A stretch of 64,000 nt of DNA from Bryobacterales bacterium (GCA_020854055.1 JADZGD010000122.1:20409-84408); one strand, 5' to 3'; shown: positions 55,101 to 62,812, numbered from the stretch's first letter. Notes: generated from the sequence alone by a model not told the origin. Numbers and translations: made by a program.

Positions 55101-55357
55101 TGCGTGCCGCGCCGACATGGTACGGGCCGGTGAGCTACGAGATCAGCTCGACGGCGGAGGTGGTCACGGCATCAGTGCATCTGCCGCGGCGGAACCCGGC
55201 GCAGGAGGCTGTACTGAGCATCCGGCCGCCCGAAGGGCGTGACATAGCACAGATCCTGATTAACGGCCGGCCCTGGCATGATTTTGACGGGCCAACGGGC
55301 CGTATCCGGCTGCCGCGAGGCGTGCTGGAGTTGCGGATAGAGGCAAGGCTCAAATAA
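52109..55357 (+). CDS. secreted large (alpha/alpha)6-barrel glycosidase-like protein
   Basis: A 1082-residue exported protein: signal peptide at residues 1-21 (ending ISAA), then about 500 residues of beta-rich domains. A helical region follows at about 560-900 whose segments (GLYMVPAASYDYRVFLNEAAFQ, DNHDWGHWFAVNAYASAGM, MILLDTGIFN, FTACYYPTVNVF) look like an (alpha/alpha)6 six-hairpin glycosidase. A C-terminal beta domain ends RLPRGVLELRI. The likely role is cleavage of an unknown polysaccharide; I do not recognise a defined GH family and cannot name catalytic residues with confidence. The ATG at 52109 has GGGAG 8 nt upstream. Its end overlaps the convergent kinase-like gene by 8 bp. Confidence 0.6.
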   Translation: MTSRELSLVMALAFAYPPISAADVLDLAPFAHPCCVGDRWMGQTRFEYGVPPGLQPASGGRWIYGLQWAEERDISTVLVHLGSPFDSSSVRLEYWSENWPHKPPAMPTIEDPVDDPWQGKWIVAKARISCEERECTIGFFPLAADENPRATNLPGVTYRRTVKFRVVFAHRPQVESVQVFSETTGRRMQVRVRARYRDFHAYNGRILKVTPLAGGAELDLVATTPAPAGSNDVTVIEVRNGDRSFAFAPADLDRGPIYVRAYDAFVTLATDTARFSTSLVDYKAGIRERLAAEPEQSYERASREIPPLDPVRRQGRPLYLPLAADASWQKFALAWGGHVWISKRATKAFGNELKRLAWTGDRIEWRLGTGATPWFRPEAEDSRLAVLEDYLPVAEASWEKDGLKYRQEAFATLLSGPLGPDEAGRSEQTPAVLLMRLRVKNPQQRAAAAHWWLAVNPGGPVAWENGLLVAQGDVRAAAQPPSGSQARVEMCADGDRRLAALHIERLVQPDGEAVATVAIPFIPGLTGAERKQLKQLDYDGERARVIAYWKGVASGKVPFEVPEERFNRFARAVLPHMRISVTKDPGSGLYMVPAASYDYRVFLNEAAFQSQLLDLYGEHALSAEYLETAVKLQGSKPMPGTYTGDQKAVYHGAKVDDEYDYTAHGYNLDHGTILWTLGEHYLLTRNKDWLRGVLPGMKRAAGWVTGQRQLTKAADGGRKCPEYGLLPAGHLEDNHDWGHWFAVNAYASAGMTRLAWILAQIGDPEAARYGADAAAYREDLRQAVLRAAARAPVIRLRDNTYAPYVPVQPHQRIRLFGPLRAAFYSRYRTGTLPTYRLSATREVLYGPMILLDTGIFNAHEPLADWVLSDWEDNATMSSTLGINPHGMVDEKLWFSRGGMVFQANLQNPVRTYLRRGEIPAAIRNLYNGFTACYYPTVNVFTEEFRQWRMPAGPFYKVPDEARFLARLRDALVMEYDGRLYLAAGTPRRWLEAGKRVVVRAAPTWYGPVSYEISSTAEVVTASVHLPRRNPAQEAVLSIRPPEGRDIAQILINGRPWHDFDGPTGRIRLPRGVLELRIEARLK

Positions 55358-56711
55358 CGCTCGATTCGTCCCGGGGCGTTGGAGCGTCCGGGATGGGACT
55401 TCGGGCGTATCGGGCCAGGATACGGGTGAGGTCCCGGTGCCGGACGGGTTTGGTGAGGTAGTCGTCCATGCCGGCATCCAGGCAACCGCGCTCATCACCG
55501 TTTAAAACGTATGGAGTAAGGGCGATGATGGGGACATGGCGGCCGGTTCCTTGCTCCTCGTGGCGAACCGTACGAGCCACATCCAAACCGTCGAGGGTGG
55601 GCATTCGGATGTCCATGAAGATGAGATCGACAGTCTCCTGGGCAATCAGGGCAAGCGCCTGAGCCCCATTGCCGGCGGCATGAACCAGGCAGCCGCGGTG
55701 TTCGAGCATCCGGACCAGCAACCGGCGGCTGACAGCGTTGTTTTCCGCCACCAGCACCTCCAGCGGTCCACCGCCGGACTCGCTCTCTCCGGTTTGATCC
55801 TGTCCGGCAAGCGCCAGATTTAACAGGCTGCGGGTATGCGCTTCCGCGTCAGGCGCCGGAAGCAGGCCCCCGGAGGCAGGGACGAAGCGGCCGGTGAAAC
55901 GGAAGCAAATCGCCGCTCCAGGCTCATTGCGCACGCTGATATCGGCGCTCATTTGCCGGGCCAACTGGGAGCACAAGACCAGGCTGAGGGCAGACCGGCC
56001 GGCGGGAAGGGTCGAGCGGCCTGGAATCGGCCGCAGGGATTCCAACAAGTCCCCGTAGTGTTTCTTCCGGATGATGACGCCCCTTGCGCGCACCAGAAAT
56101 TCGATTCCTATGCCGGAAGCCAAGCCTTCGAGCGGCTGGGCGTGAATTTCAATCTTCCCCTCGCCACCCAGCCGCATGGCGGCTCGCATCAGGTGGACCA
56201 GAATCTGGCGCACGCAGTTGGCATCGCCGTTCAGATGAAGCGGAATTTCTGGATTAACGGTGACTGACAGGGCGGGGTTCTTCTCGATGGCCGGCGAGCA
56301 GACGGCGCGGATGGCGTCGTCGATGATGGCGCGAATCGGGAACGGACGATTGCAGAGTTCGGCCCGGGCGGCGTCGGCCTGGGTGAGATCGCACAGGTCA
56401 TCCACCAGGGCGGTGAGCGAGTGGAGGGATTCCTGGGCGGCCTGGAGGCAATCGTGCGCCTGTTCGGGTAATCCGCCGGAGAGCGCCAGCGAATTCATGG
56501 TGCGGATTCCGGCCAGTTGTGCGCGGATTTCGCCGGTGAAGCGGGCGAGAACGGCTGAGTTGTGACGGGAGCGCTCGGTGACGGACTCGATTCTGGTCTG
56601 ATGGTACTTCTGACAGCGACGTACCACACTTTTCAGCAGAACTGACCAAACACCAGAAATAAGCGTAATAGAAGATACGGCAGAGAGCCACGGACTGCCA
56701 AACAGAGCCAT
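55350..56711 (-). CDS. histidine-kinase-like protein with degenerate kinase core and intact receiver
   Basis: A 453-residue membrane protein. One transmembrane helix at about 9-28 is followed by a DHp-like helix, an ATPase-like domain (about 125-275) and a C-terminal receiver (about 318-440). The phosphoacceptor His of the SHEIRTPL box is replaced by Gly (TGEIRAQL, G60). The ATPase domain has lost the N-box Asn (RAAMRLGG) and the G1 Asp (RARGVIIR), so it probably cannot bind ATP or autophosphorylate. The receiver keeps D367 (FMDIRMP), T399 and K421, though its acidic pair is E323-N324. It may act as a scaffold or be phosphorylated by another kinase. It lacks a sensor domain. Confidence 0.75.
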   Translation of the reverse strand: MALFGSPWLSAVSSITLISGVWSVLLKSVVRRCQKYHQTRIESVTERSRHNSAVLARFTGEIRAQLAGIRTMNSLALSGGLPEQAHDCLQAAQESLHSLTALVDDLCDLTQADAARAELCNRPFPIRAIIDDAIRAVCSPAIEKNPALSVTVNPEIPLHLNGDANCVRQILVHLMRAAMRLGGEGKIEIHAQPLEGLASGIGIEFLVRARGVIIRKKHYGDLLESLRPIPGRSTLPAGRSALSLVLCSQLARQMSADISVRNEPGAAICFRFTGRFVPASGGLLPAPDAEAHTRSLLNLALAGQDQTGESESGGGPLEVLVAENNAVSRRLLVRMLEHRGCLVHAAGNGAQALALIAQETVDLIFMDIRMPTLDGLDVARTVRHEEQGTGRHVPIIALTPYVLNGDERGCLDAGMDDYLTKPVRHRDLTRILARYARSPIPDAPTPRDESSVI

Positions 56712-56793
56712 CCATGGACTTATCGGCAGGCGGCGCGGACCGTGAATGAAATCACCGTGGCCGGTATGGCGTCCAACTGGTTGAGGAGCGATT

Positions 56794-57294
56794 GTGAATC
56801 AACGGATTCTGGTTCTGTTCGGAGCCGTTTGGCTAACGGCAAGTGTTCTGGTTGCAAAGCCGAAGACCGGATTTGATGGAAAGTGGGTAATCGATCAGAA
56901 AGCTAGTGAGGCTATACCGCCACCGCCGCAGGGGCTCACCCAGATAATTCACGTGCATAGCAACGACGTTCAGGTATCGTCTTCGTGGAAGGAGTCCGAC
57001 GACGGGATGAGTCCGTTGCTTTATCTGGGATTGATGGTTACCGACCTGCAGCTATCGACCGACGGAAGTCCGTCGAAAAGCACCTTCGGGCCGTTCACAC
57101 AGGCTGCACAGACGACTCTGGCCGGCAACCGGATGACCACCGAGTGGTCTGCTAATTCCGCCGAGTCGGGCACTGCCCATGGCAAGTGGATCCGCACGGT
57201 CAGTCCGGATGGCAAGCGCTTGACTCTGGAGATCAACCAGACGGCATCCGATGGCCAAACACGCACCGGAACCCTGGTTTTCCGGAGAAAGTAA
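56794..57294 (+). CDS. small secreted protein of unknown function
   Basis: A 166-residue protein with a signal peptide (residues 1-21, MNQRILVLFGAVWLTASVLVA). The mature part begins FDGKWVIDQKAS, a pattern of small secreted beta-barrel-like proteins common in Acidobacteria (FxGxW), and is rich in Ser, Thr and Asn. It may be a lipocalin-like periplasmic binding protein, but I recognise no defined family. It starts at a GTG at 56794 with a strong GAGGAG 5 nt upstream. It abuts the stop of the convergent sialidase-like gene with no gap. Confidence 0.7.
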   Translation: MNQRILVLFGAVWLTASVLVAKPKTGFDGKWVIDQKASEAIPPPPQGLTQIIHVHSNDVQVSSSWKESDDGMSPLLYLGLMVTDLQLSTDGSPSKSTFGPFTQAAQTTLAGNRMTTEWSANSAESGTAHGKWIRTVSPDGKRLTLEINQTASDGQTRTGTLVFRRK

Positions 57295-59019
57295 CTACTT
57301 TTTTCTTAACAACCGGCTGCATGCCGGCAAGAGCCGGCCCGCGATGAAGGCGTGTCCCGCCCGATCCGGGTGGATCCCGTCGGGAAGCGTATCCCGGTAT
57401 CCCTTCCAGGTGGTGTAGTCCCGGTAGATATCCACCAGGGGAACGCGTTGTTCGCGGCTCAGCGATCGAACCGCCTCTACATAGCCGGTCAGGGCAGCGT
57501 TGATGTCCTTTCCCTGATACCACCCGAAGTTGACATAGGGGTACCGGGACGTCATTGGGTTCGGCGTTACCAGGAGAGCCTGCGAACCGGCGGCGCGAAC
57601 GCGGCGAATGATTTCCGCCAGGTTACGGGAATATTCCGGGACCGGAATGCGCGGTTCGCGGCGGGGAGCGGGGCCGGGATCGACATACGAGGCATCGTTC
57701 AACCCGGCCATGATCATAACCAGCCGGGGTTTATAGGCCAGCACGTCATGATCGAGACGAGCCAGCATTTGCGCCGAGTTGTTTCCGCCGACTCCGGCGT
57801 TGATGACGTGAGCGTGAAGGGTGGCGAGCGACCGCTCCAGCACCGAGACGAAGGTATCGGAATTCTTGACGCTTCCGTCCGGCCGGATGCCCCAGGTTAC
57901 GCTGTCGCCGAGGGCGACGATGACATTGGGATCGTAGAACCAGCCAGGCGGCACCGCTTTCAGCTTCAAATTCCAGCGGTTGCCGCCAGATGAGCGCGAC
58001 GGCGGACCGGCGTAATAGGTGAACAGGGCACGGTCCTTGAGAAACGTGAGGCTGGTGTAGGCGTAAGTGTGGGCCGGGTCCTGATCGAGGTTGCGAAATT
58101 GAGTCCAGCTACGGCCATCGTCGTGGGAGATGGCGGCGGTTAGGGGGAAACGGCGGGTGGCGGAGTAGTTCCAGACCAGCAGCAGGTCGCCGGTGGTTGG
58201 GATGCGTTTGATGGATTGGGGCGAGAGGGGAGACTCGATGTTCATCGTCTCGGGCTGGGTGAAAGTTTCACCATGATCGGTGGAGAGAGCGCGATAAACG
58301 CTGCCTTGGCCGGTGCGAACCCAGAGCAGAACACTGCCATCTGTTAGCTCGACCACGCCCGGTTCCTGAGCGCCGGCTTTATCGGCGGGGACGTCGAGGA
58401 TGGTCCGGCCGGCATGCCAGTTGGCGCCATCGTCATCGGAGTAATAGACGCGGCTGCGGATGTGAGGATCGACCCGGTAGTCGGTGGTAAAAAACAACGG
58501 CATAAGGATGCGGCCACTGTGGAGTTGGATGGCGCGGTCGTGGTTAAAGCCGGTGTAGGAGGGCGCCGGATCGATGGGTAGCGGTTGAGGCGGACCAAAG
58601 GTATGACCGTCGTCGGTCGAGATTCGAACCATGGGGGCACAGTCGGCCTCGGAGTTCTTGCGGGCGAACAGGAAGAGCACTTTACCGCTTTTCAACCGCA
58701 GCAGGTCGGGCTCCATGACGTTCATGCGGCCGATGTTTTCCTGTAGGGTGAAGCGCGGTCCCCAACCGCGGCCACCATCGCGCGAGGTCATGGCCGAGAT
58801 GCGGGACGGGGCCCAATCGCTGCCCTGGCCGGTGTAGAAATCGGTCCAGGCAAGCAAGAGGCTGCCGTCGCGAAACTGGTGAATATCGGCTTCGGAATTG
58901 CGCTGGTTGGAATCGGTGGCTGGCGCCACCATGTATTCGAAAGGTTGTTGCAGGGTGGCAGCCCATGTGAGCCCGAACAGGGCCACGAACGGCGTCGAAC
59001 ACCGGAGAAATCGCACCAT
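57295..59019 (-). CDS. secreted sialidase-like (BNR) and SGNH hydrolase fusion
   Basis: A 574-residue secreted protein (signal peptide 1-21). Residues about 30-360 form a sialidase/BNR-type six-bladed propeller with Asp-box repeats (STDDGHTFGPP, YSDDDGANWHAG, STDHGETFTQP, SHDDGRSWTQF). From about 365 to the end is an SGNH/GDSL hydrolase: block I ALGDSVTWG (Ser), a GVGGNNS block, AGLNDAS and the C-terminal DGIHPDRAGH Asp/His pair. The fusion suggests sequential attack on an acetylated or esterified sugar chain. Canonical sialidase residues are not clearly identifiable, so the propeller may only bind. The ATG is 22 bp from the divergent tgpA start, with TATCAT 6 nt upstream. Confidence 0.75.
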   Translation of the reverse strand: MVRFLRCSTPFVALFGLTWAATLQQPFEYMVAPATDSNQRNSEADIHQFRDGSLLLAWTDFYTGQGSDWAPSRISAMTSRDGGRGWGPRFTLQENIGRMNVMEPDLLRLKSGKVLFLFARKNSEADCAPMVRISTDDGHTFGPPQPLPIDPAPSYTGFNHDRAIQLHSGRILMPLFFTTDYRVDPHIRSRVYYSDDDGANWHAGRTILDVPADKAGAQEPGVVELTDGSVLLWVRTGQGSVYRALSTDHGETFTQPETMNIESPLSPQSIKRIPTTGDLLLVWNYSATRRFPLTAAISHDDGRSWTQFRNLDQDPAHTYAYTSLTFLKDRALFTYYAGPPSRSSGGNRWNLKLKAVPPGWFYDPNVIVALGDSVTWGIRPDGSVKNSDTFVSVLERSLATLHAHVINAGVGGNNSAQMLARLDHDVLAYKPRLVMIMAGLNDASYVDPGPAPRREPRIPVPEYSRNLAEIIRRVRAAGSQALLVTPNPMTSRYPYVNFGWYQGKDINAALTGYVEAVRSLSREQRVPLVDIYRDYTTWKGYRDTLPDGIHPDRAGHAFIAGRLLPACSRLLRKK

Positions 59020-59025
59020 TCCCCA

Positions 59026-59035
59026 ATGATAAGAT
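59026..59035. promoter_or_regulatory. overlapping divergent -10 elements
   Basis: The ATGs at 59019 (leftward) and 59042 (rightward) are separated by 22 bp. Within this gap TATCAT on the minus strand (59026-59031) and TAAGAT on the plus strand (59030-59035) each end exactly 6 nt from their own start codon. This leaves no space for separate leaders, so both mRNAs may start at the AUG. Confidence 0.45.
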
Positions 59036-59041
59036 GAGGTT

Positions 59042-61174
59042 ATGGCTTCTGCGGGAGTGGTAATTGGCGGAAGCCCGATCGACCGGTTTCACCAACTGAG
59101 TCTGCTGGCCCTGATGGCCGCCGGTTATCTGGCCGTGGCCGCCACCGGTTACCTGGACACGCCGACGGTTGTGCTGACAGGCGCCGCCATCGGGGCGCGG
59201 TTGCTGATCACGGCGGGCATGCTGCGGCTGGAGATTCCCGGCCGGCTGCTGACAGCGCTGACGGTGGCTTACGCCGGTTTCTATCCGCTGGACTACCTGT
59301 TCATTTCCCGCGAATTCCTGCCGGCCACCGTACACCTGATCTTTTTTCTGGCCATCGCCAAGCTGTTGAGCGCACGCGTGGTGCGCGATTACTTCTACAT
59401 AAAAATCATTGCGTTTCTGGAACTGCTGGCGGCGGCGGCACTGTCAACCGGGCCCAGTTTCTTCGTCTTCCTTGCGCTGTTCCTGGTGGCGGCGGTGGCC
59501 ACACTGGCGAGCGGCGAGATTCGCCGTTCGGCCGGAAACCAGCGGGTAGTCCGCTCGGGTATGCGGGCCTTTCCCAAGCGGCTGACGCTACTGGTTGTTT
59601 TTACCAGCACGGGCATCCTGGCGCTGACGCTGGTCATGTTCTTCGTCCTGCCGCGGACGGCGCGGGCGGCAATCCGGCAGTTCGGCACGGCTGCCTATCA
59701 CGTGCCTGGTTTTTCCAACGAGGTCCGGCTGGGCGAGACCGGCGAGTTCGAGCAGCGGAGCACGGCGGTGATGCACATTCGTATCAACGGCGGCGCATCC
59801 GGCGACGGACTGAAGTGGCGCGGAGGGGCGCTTTCCGAGTTCGATGGCCGCCGCTGGTACAACAGCGGCCGCCCCAGCGAGGCGATCCGCGTAGAGCACA
59901 AATTCCAGCTACTCGCCGGCCCGGAACGGCCGTGGCGCAACGGGAAGCGGATCCGGTATGAGGTCGAGTTGCATTCGCTCGGCGCGGACGCGTTGTTCTT
60001 CACCGGCGTGCCCGAATCGATTCAGATCGATTCACCGATTCTGTGGAAAACGGCAAACGGCGGCTACCGGTTGGGAACCGGTCCGCTGGAGGGCGTGCGT
60101 TACACGGCCGGAAGCCTGCTGGACGACGCGGGCGCGGTGGGTGGACCGCCGTGGTTGGCGGCCGGGGAGCGCAAGCTCTACCTGCAACTTCCGGCCATCG
60201 ACGCGAGGATTCCAGCGCTGGCCCGGCAGTGGACCGCGAGTGCGGCAAGCGACCGGGAACGCGCCGAAGCGATTGAACGGCGGCTGCGCAGCGGGTACGT
60301 CTACCGCATGGTGCTGCTCAACCATGAGGTCCGCGACCCGCTGGCCTATTTCCTGTTTGAGCGGCGGGAGGGCTACTGCGAGTATTTCGCTTCGGCGATG
60401 GCGGTGATGCTGAGAACCGTGGGAGTGCCTTCACGGGTGGCCACCGGGTTCCAGAGCGGCGTCTATAACTCCATCAGCGGCTGGCAGTTGATCCGCGCCT
60501 CGGACGCGCACAGTTGGGTGGAAGCGTTCCTGCCCGGCGAGGGATGGGTTTCGTTTGATCCGACGCCGCCCGATCCCTCGGCCGGATCGGTTTCACTGTG
60601 GACCAAGCTGACTCTCTACGCCGATGCGGCTCAAACCTTCTGGGAAGAGTGGGTAGTGAACTACGATTTCGACCATCAGATGTCGCTGGCAATGCGGATG
60701 GAGCAATCCGGAAGAACGCTGCGCCTCAGTTGGCTGGACAGGGCGGAAGGACGCGCCGGCCGGCTGGCGGCGGGGGGCCTGGAGTTTTTGAAGCATTGGG
60801 GAGTGACGATCAGCCTGGGGGTGATGCTGAGCCTGTGCGCTGTGGCATTCGCGGCGGCGGGGGTCCGGCTGACACGGTCGCGCAAGCGCATAGAACGGCT
60901 GCGGCGCGGCGATGCCGGCGCTGCCGATGCGACTGTTCTGTACCGAAAGACACTGGAACTGCTGCGGCGGCGCGGCTTCGAAAAGCCGCCGTGGTTGACG
61001 CCGGTGGAGTTCGCCCAGGTTCTGCCGGCGACGGCGATGGGACATACCGTGCGGGAACTGACCGATGCCTACAACGGTTTGCGCTTCGGATACCGGGCAG
61101 AGGCGGCGCCGCGGATGCTGGCGCTTCTTGAAAGGCTGGAGCGCGACGATCCGCAGCGTAACGGAAGTTTCTAA
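59042..61174 (+). CDS. TgpA-type membrane transglutaminase-like protein
   Basis: A 710-residue membrane protein. Several N-terminal transmembrane helices (about 20-215) are followed by a periplasmic transglutaminase-like domain with the triad in order: Cys in REGYCEYFASAM, His in ASDAHSWVEAF and Asp in SFDPTPP. A further helix near residue 585 leads into a cytoplasmic DUF4129-like C-terminus (LLRRRGFEKPPWLTPVEFAQ). Homologues such as Pseudomonas TgpA are essential and usually sit with a MoxR ATPase and a DUF58 protein; neither is beside it here. It ends overlapping the next convergent gene by 4 bp. Confidence 0.85.
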   Translation: MASAGVVIGGSPIDRFHQLSLLALMAAGYLAVAATGYLDTPTVVLTGAAIGARLLITAGMLRLEIPGRLLTALTVAYAGFYPLDYLFISREFLPATVHLIFFLAIAKLLSARVVRDYFYIKIIAFLELLAAAALSTGPSFFVFLALFLVAAVATLASGEIRRSAGNQRVVRSGMRAFPKRLTLLVVFTSTGILALTLVMFFVLPRTARAAIRQFGTAAYHVPGFSNEVRLGETGEFEQRSTAVMHIRINGGASGDGLKWRGGALSEFDGRRWYNSGRPSEAIRVEHKFQLLAGPERPWRNGKRIRYEVELHSLGADALFFTGVPESIQIDSPILWKTANGGYRLGTGPLEGVRYTAGSLLDDAGAVGGPPWLAAGERKLYLQLPAIDARIPALARQWTASAASDRERAEAIERRLRSGYVYRMVLLNHEVRDPLAYFLFERREGYCEYFASAMAVMLRTVGVPSRVATGFQSGVYNSISGWQLIRASDAHSWVEAFLPGEGWVSFDPTPPDPSAGSVSLWTKLTLYADAAQTFWEEWVVNYDFDHQMSLAMRMEQSGRTLRLSWLDRAEGRAGRLAAGGLEFLKHWGVTISLGVMLSLCAVAFAAAGVRLTRSRKRIERLRRGDAGAADATVLYRKTLELLRRRGFEKPPWLTPVEFAQVLPATAMGHTVRELTDAYNGLRFGYRAEAAPRMLALLERLERDDPQRNGSF

Positions 61175-61446
61175 ACGTATTTATCCCGGCATTCCGCCGA
61201 ACAAAAATAAACTACCTCTCCGTTCACCGTCTTTTTGAAGGAAGTGGTTGCGGGCACATAGATGCCGCACACGGGATCCCGCTTGAGTTCACCGGTGAGG
61301 GGAATTTCGGGAGCGTTGGAGGAAGGCCGGTTCTGCGGTGGCAGAAACAGATCGGAGAATGCCTTGGCAATCAGCCCGATCACCGCGCGCAGGATGCTGA
61401 TGACCACGATCAGAACAAGCGCGAAGACAACGAATCGAAGAATCAT
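61171..61446 (-). CDS. small membrane protein with YHS-like Cys domain (PP0621-like)
   Basis: A 91-residue protein: one transmembrane helix (FVVFALVLIVVISILRAVIGL), a short linker and a C-terminal YHS-like domain with RDPVCGIYVP and VYFCSAECRDKYV. The three cysteines (C, then CxxxC) probably bind a metal. It resembles the widespread PP0621 family of unknown function. It overlaps the tgpA stop by 4 bp, and a strong hairpin upstream separates it from the TPR gene. Confidence 0.75.
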   Translation of the reverse strand: MILRFVVFALVLIVVISILRAVIGLIAKAFSDLFLPPQNRPSSNAPEIPLTGELKRDPVCGIYVPATTSFKKTVNGEVVYFCSAECRDKYV

Positions 61447-61460
61447 CAGCTAAACATTCA

Positions 61461-61488
61461 AGGGGCTCCCCCTGCGGAGGGAGCCCCT
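61461..61488 (-). terminator. strong GC hairpin, probable terminator of the TPR gene
   Basis: AGGGGCTCCC (61461-61470) and GGGAGCCCCT (61479-61488) form a perfect 10-bp stem with an 8-nt loop, 22 bp after the stop of the leftward TPR gene and 14 bp before the next start. The downstream U-tract on this strand is weak, so it may terminate poorly or in both directions. Confidence 0.65.
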
Positions 61489-61510
61489 CGTGCTTGCGGG
61501 ACAGCGGCCG

Positions 61511-62668
61511 CTAACGCTTCCGGCCGGGCTTCTTCTCTTCCTTGGCCTCCGGGTTCTTGTAAGTGGTCTGAACACCCGCGGAGAGCGTTGCCAGCATCGC
61601 CTTGGCACTGGGGGCATCGCGCCCATCCGGCTTCAGTTGGAGATATTTCTGAAACGCCTCAGCCGTGCCCTCGGGAGGCACGATCTTGCCTTCCGGAGTC
61701 GTGGTCGCCTTACTGATCAGATACATGCCGTATTGATACTGGGCATCGGCGTAGTTCGGGTCGGCCTGGATCGCGCGCTTGAACGCGGCGCCCGCCGGCT
61801 CCAACTGGCCGGTGTTCACCAGCACCGCGCCCAGGTTGTAAAAATAACGCCCGGCGCCGGTGGGGTCGATGGTGGCGGCCTTTTCCAATTCTGCCTGCGC
61901 CTCGGGAAACTTCTTGGCCTTGGCCAGCAGCAGAGCGTAGTTGTTGTGGTAGCCGGCATCATCCGGCTTCAGCTCGATCGCTTTGGCCCAGGCCTCGGCG
62001 CCGCTCTGAAGGGCCTGATCGCGCTCCGCGCCCGCCTTCTTCTCCGCCAGACCGGCATAGGATTCGGCCAGGCTGGACCAGACTGCGTTCTGCTTCGGAT
62101 CGACTTCGGCTGCCTTCTTGAAGGAGTCAACGGCGGTCTGGTAGTCCTTGGATTCCATGGCAACCCGGCCCGCGTTAAAGGCGTCGTTGAGTTCCTTGTT
62201 CTTCGCCATCGCCGCCTGGCGCTCCTTCATCGTCTTCTCGACGGCGGCCTTTTGTTCAGCCGTCATCGAACGTTCCTGTTCCTTGGTCAGTTGTCCCGAC
62301 TCGGCCGCCTGTTGCAGCGCCTGCTGGCGTTTGGCTACCTCCTGCAGATCGAAATCGACCTCCCGGGGATCGCCGAGCGTCGTCCGGACGTTATCCACTG
62401 AATCCATCTCCTTACCGTCGACCTCAACGGCGACACGATAAGTCCCCAGTGGCAGGCCGGCATGGAAGTAATGACCTTTCTTGTCGGTCTTGACCTGATA
62501 ATGACCTTTAATATCCTTGCGGACGATCTTCACCCAGGCGCCTTTCACCCCGGCGCCATCGGCGCCCTTTACCGTTCCTTCGAGCGAAGACGTCTGCGCG
62601 AACGAAATGCCCGCCATCACAAAACCACAGGCGGCAATGAGACCAAACCTGCGCAACAACGCAACCAT
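61511..62668 (-). CDS. secreted TPR protein with carboxypeptidase-regulatory-like domain
   Basis: A 385-residue exported protein (signal peptide 1-24, ending SFAQ). A carboxypeptidase-regulatory-like beta-sandwich occupies about 28-110 (SLEGTVKGADGAGVKGAWVKI, LPLGTYRVAVEVDG). A charged helix follows, then at least four TPR units (about 160-355), and a very basic Lys/Pro/Glu tail. Such proteins are common in Acidobacteria and may organise envelope complexes; no specific partner is evident. It runs leftward into a strong terminator-like hairpin. Confidence 0.75.
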   Translation of the reverse strand: MVALLRRFGLIAACGFVMAGISFAQTSSLEGTVKGADGAGVKGAWVKIVRKDIKGHYQVKTDKKGHYFHAGLPLGTYRVAVEVDGKEMDSVDNVRTTLGDPREVDFDLQEVAKRQQALQQAAESGQLTKEQERSMTAEQKAAVEKTMKERQAAMAKNKELNDAFNAGRVAMESKDYQTAVDSFKKAAEVDPKQNAVWSSLAESYAGLAEKKAGAERDQALQSGAEAWAKAIELKPDDAGYHNNYALLLAKAKKFPEAQAELEKAATIDPTGAGRYFYNLGAVLVNTGQLEPAGAAFKRAIQADPNYADAQYQYGMYLISKATTTPEGKIVPPEGTAEAFQKYLQLKPDGRDAPSAKAMLATLSAGVQTTYKNPEAKEEKKPGRKR

Positions 62669-62795
62669 AAACGGGACCTCCAGCTCCTTTGTCCTTCGTT
62701 TACAAGGATACTACAGCGTCTTCCCGTTGCTCCAGAGCATGGGGCATCTCCCACGGGTCTACCGGTGACGCGCCAGCCGCCCCTCCCTGTACCTT

Positions 62796-62812
62796 TTGGC
62801 ATGTCTCTTGCA
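62796..62812 (+). promoter_or_regulatory. sigma-54-type -24/-12 promoter
   Basis: The sequence TTGGCATG (62796-62803), four bases, then TTGCA (62808-62812) matches the sigma-54 consensus YTGGCACG-N4-TTGCW with one mismatch. The GG at 62798-62799 and the GC at 62810-62811 are exactly 10 bp apart, as required. Transcription would begin near 62823, about 48 nt before the TPR/MacB-type operon start at 62871. An activator binding upstream would be needed. Confidence 0.65.
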
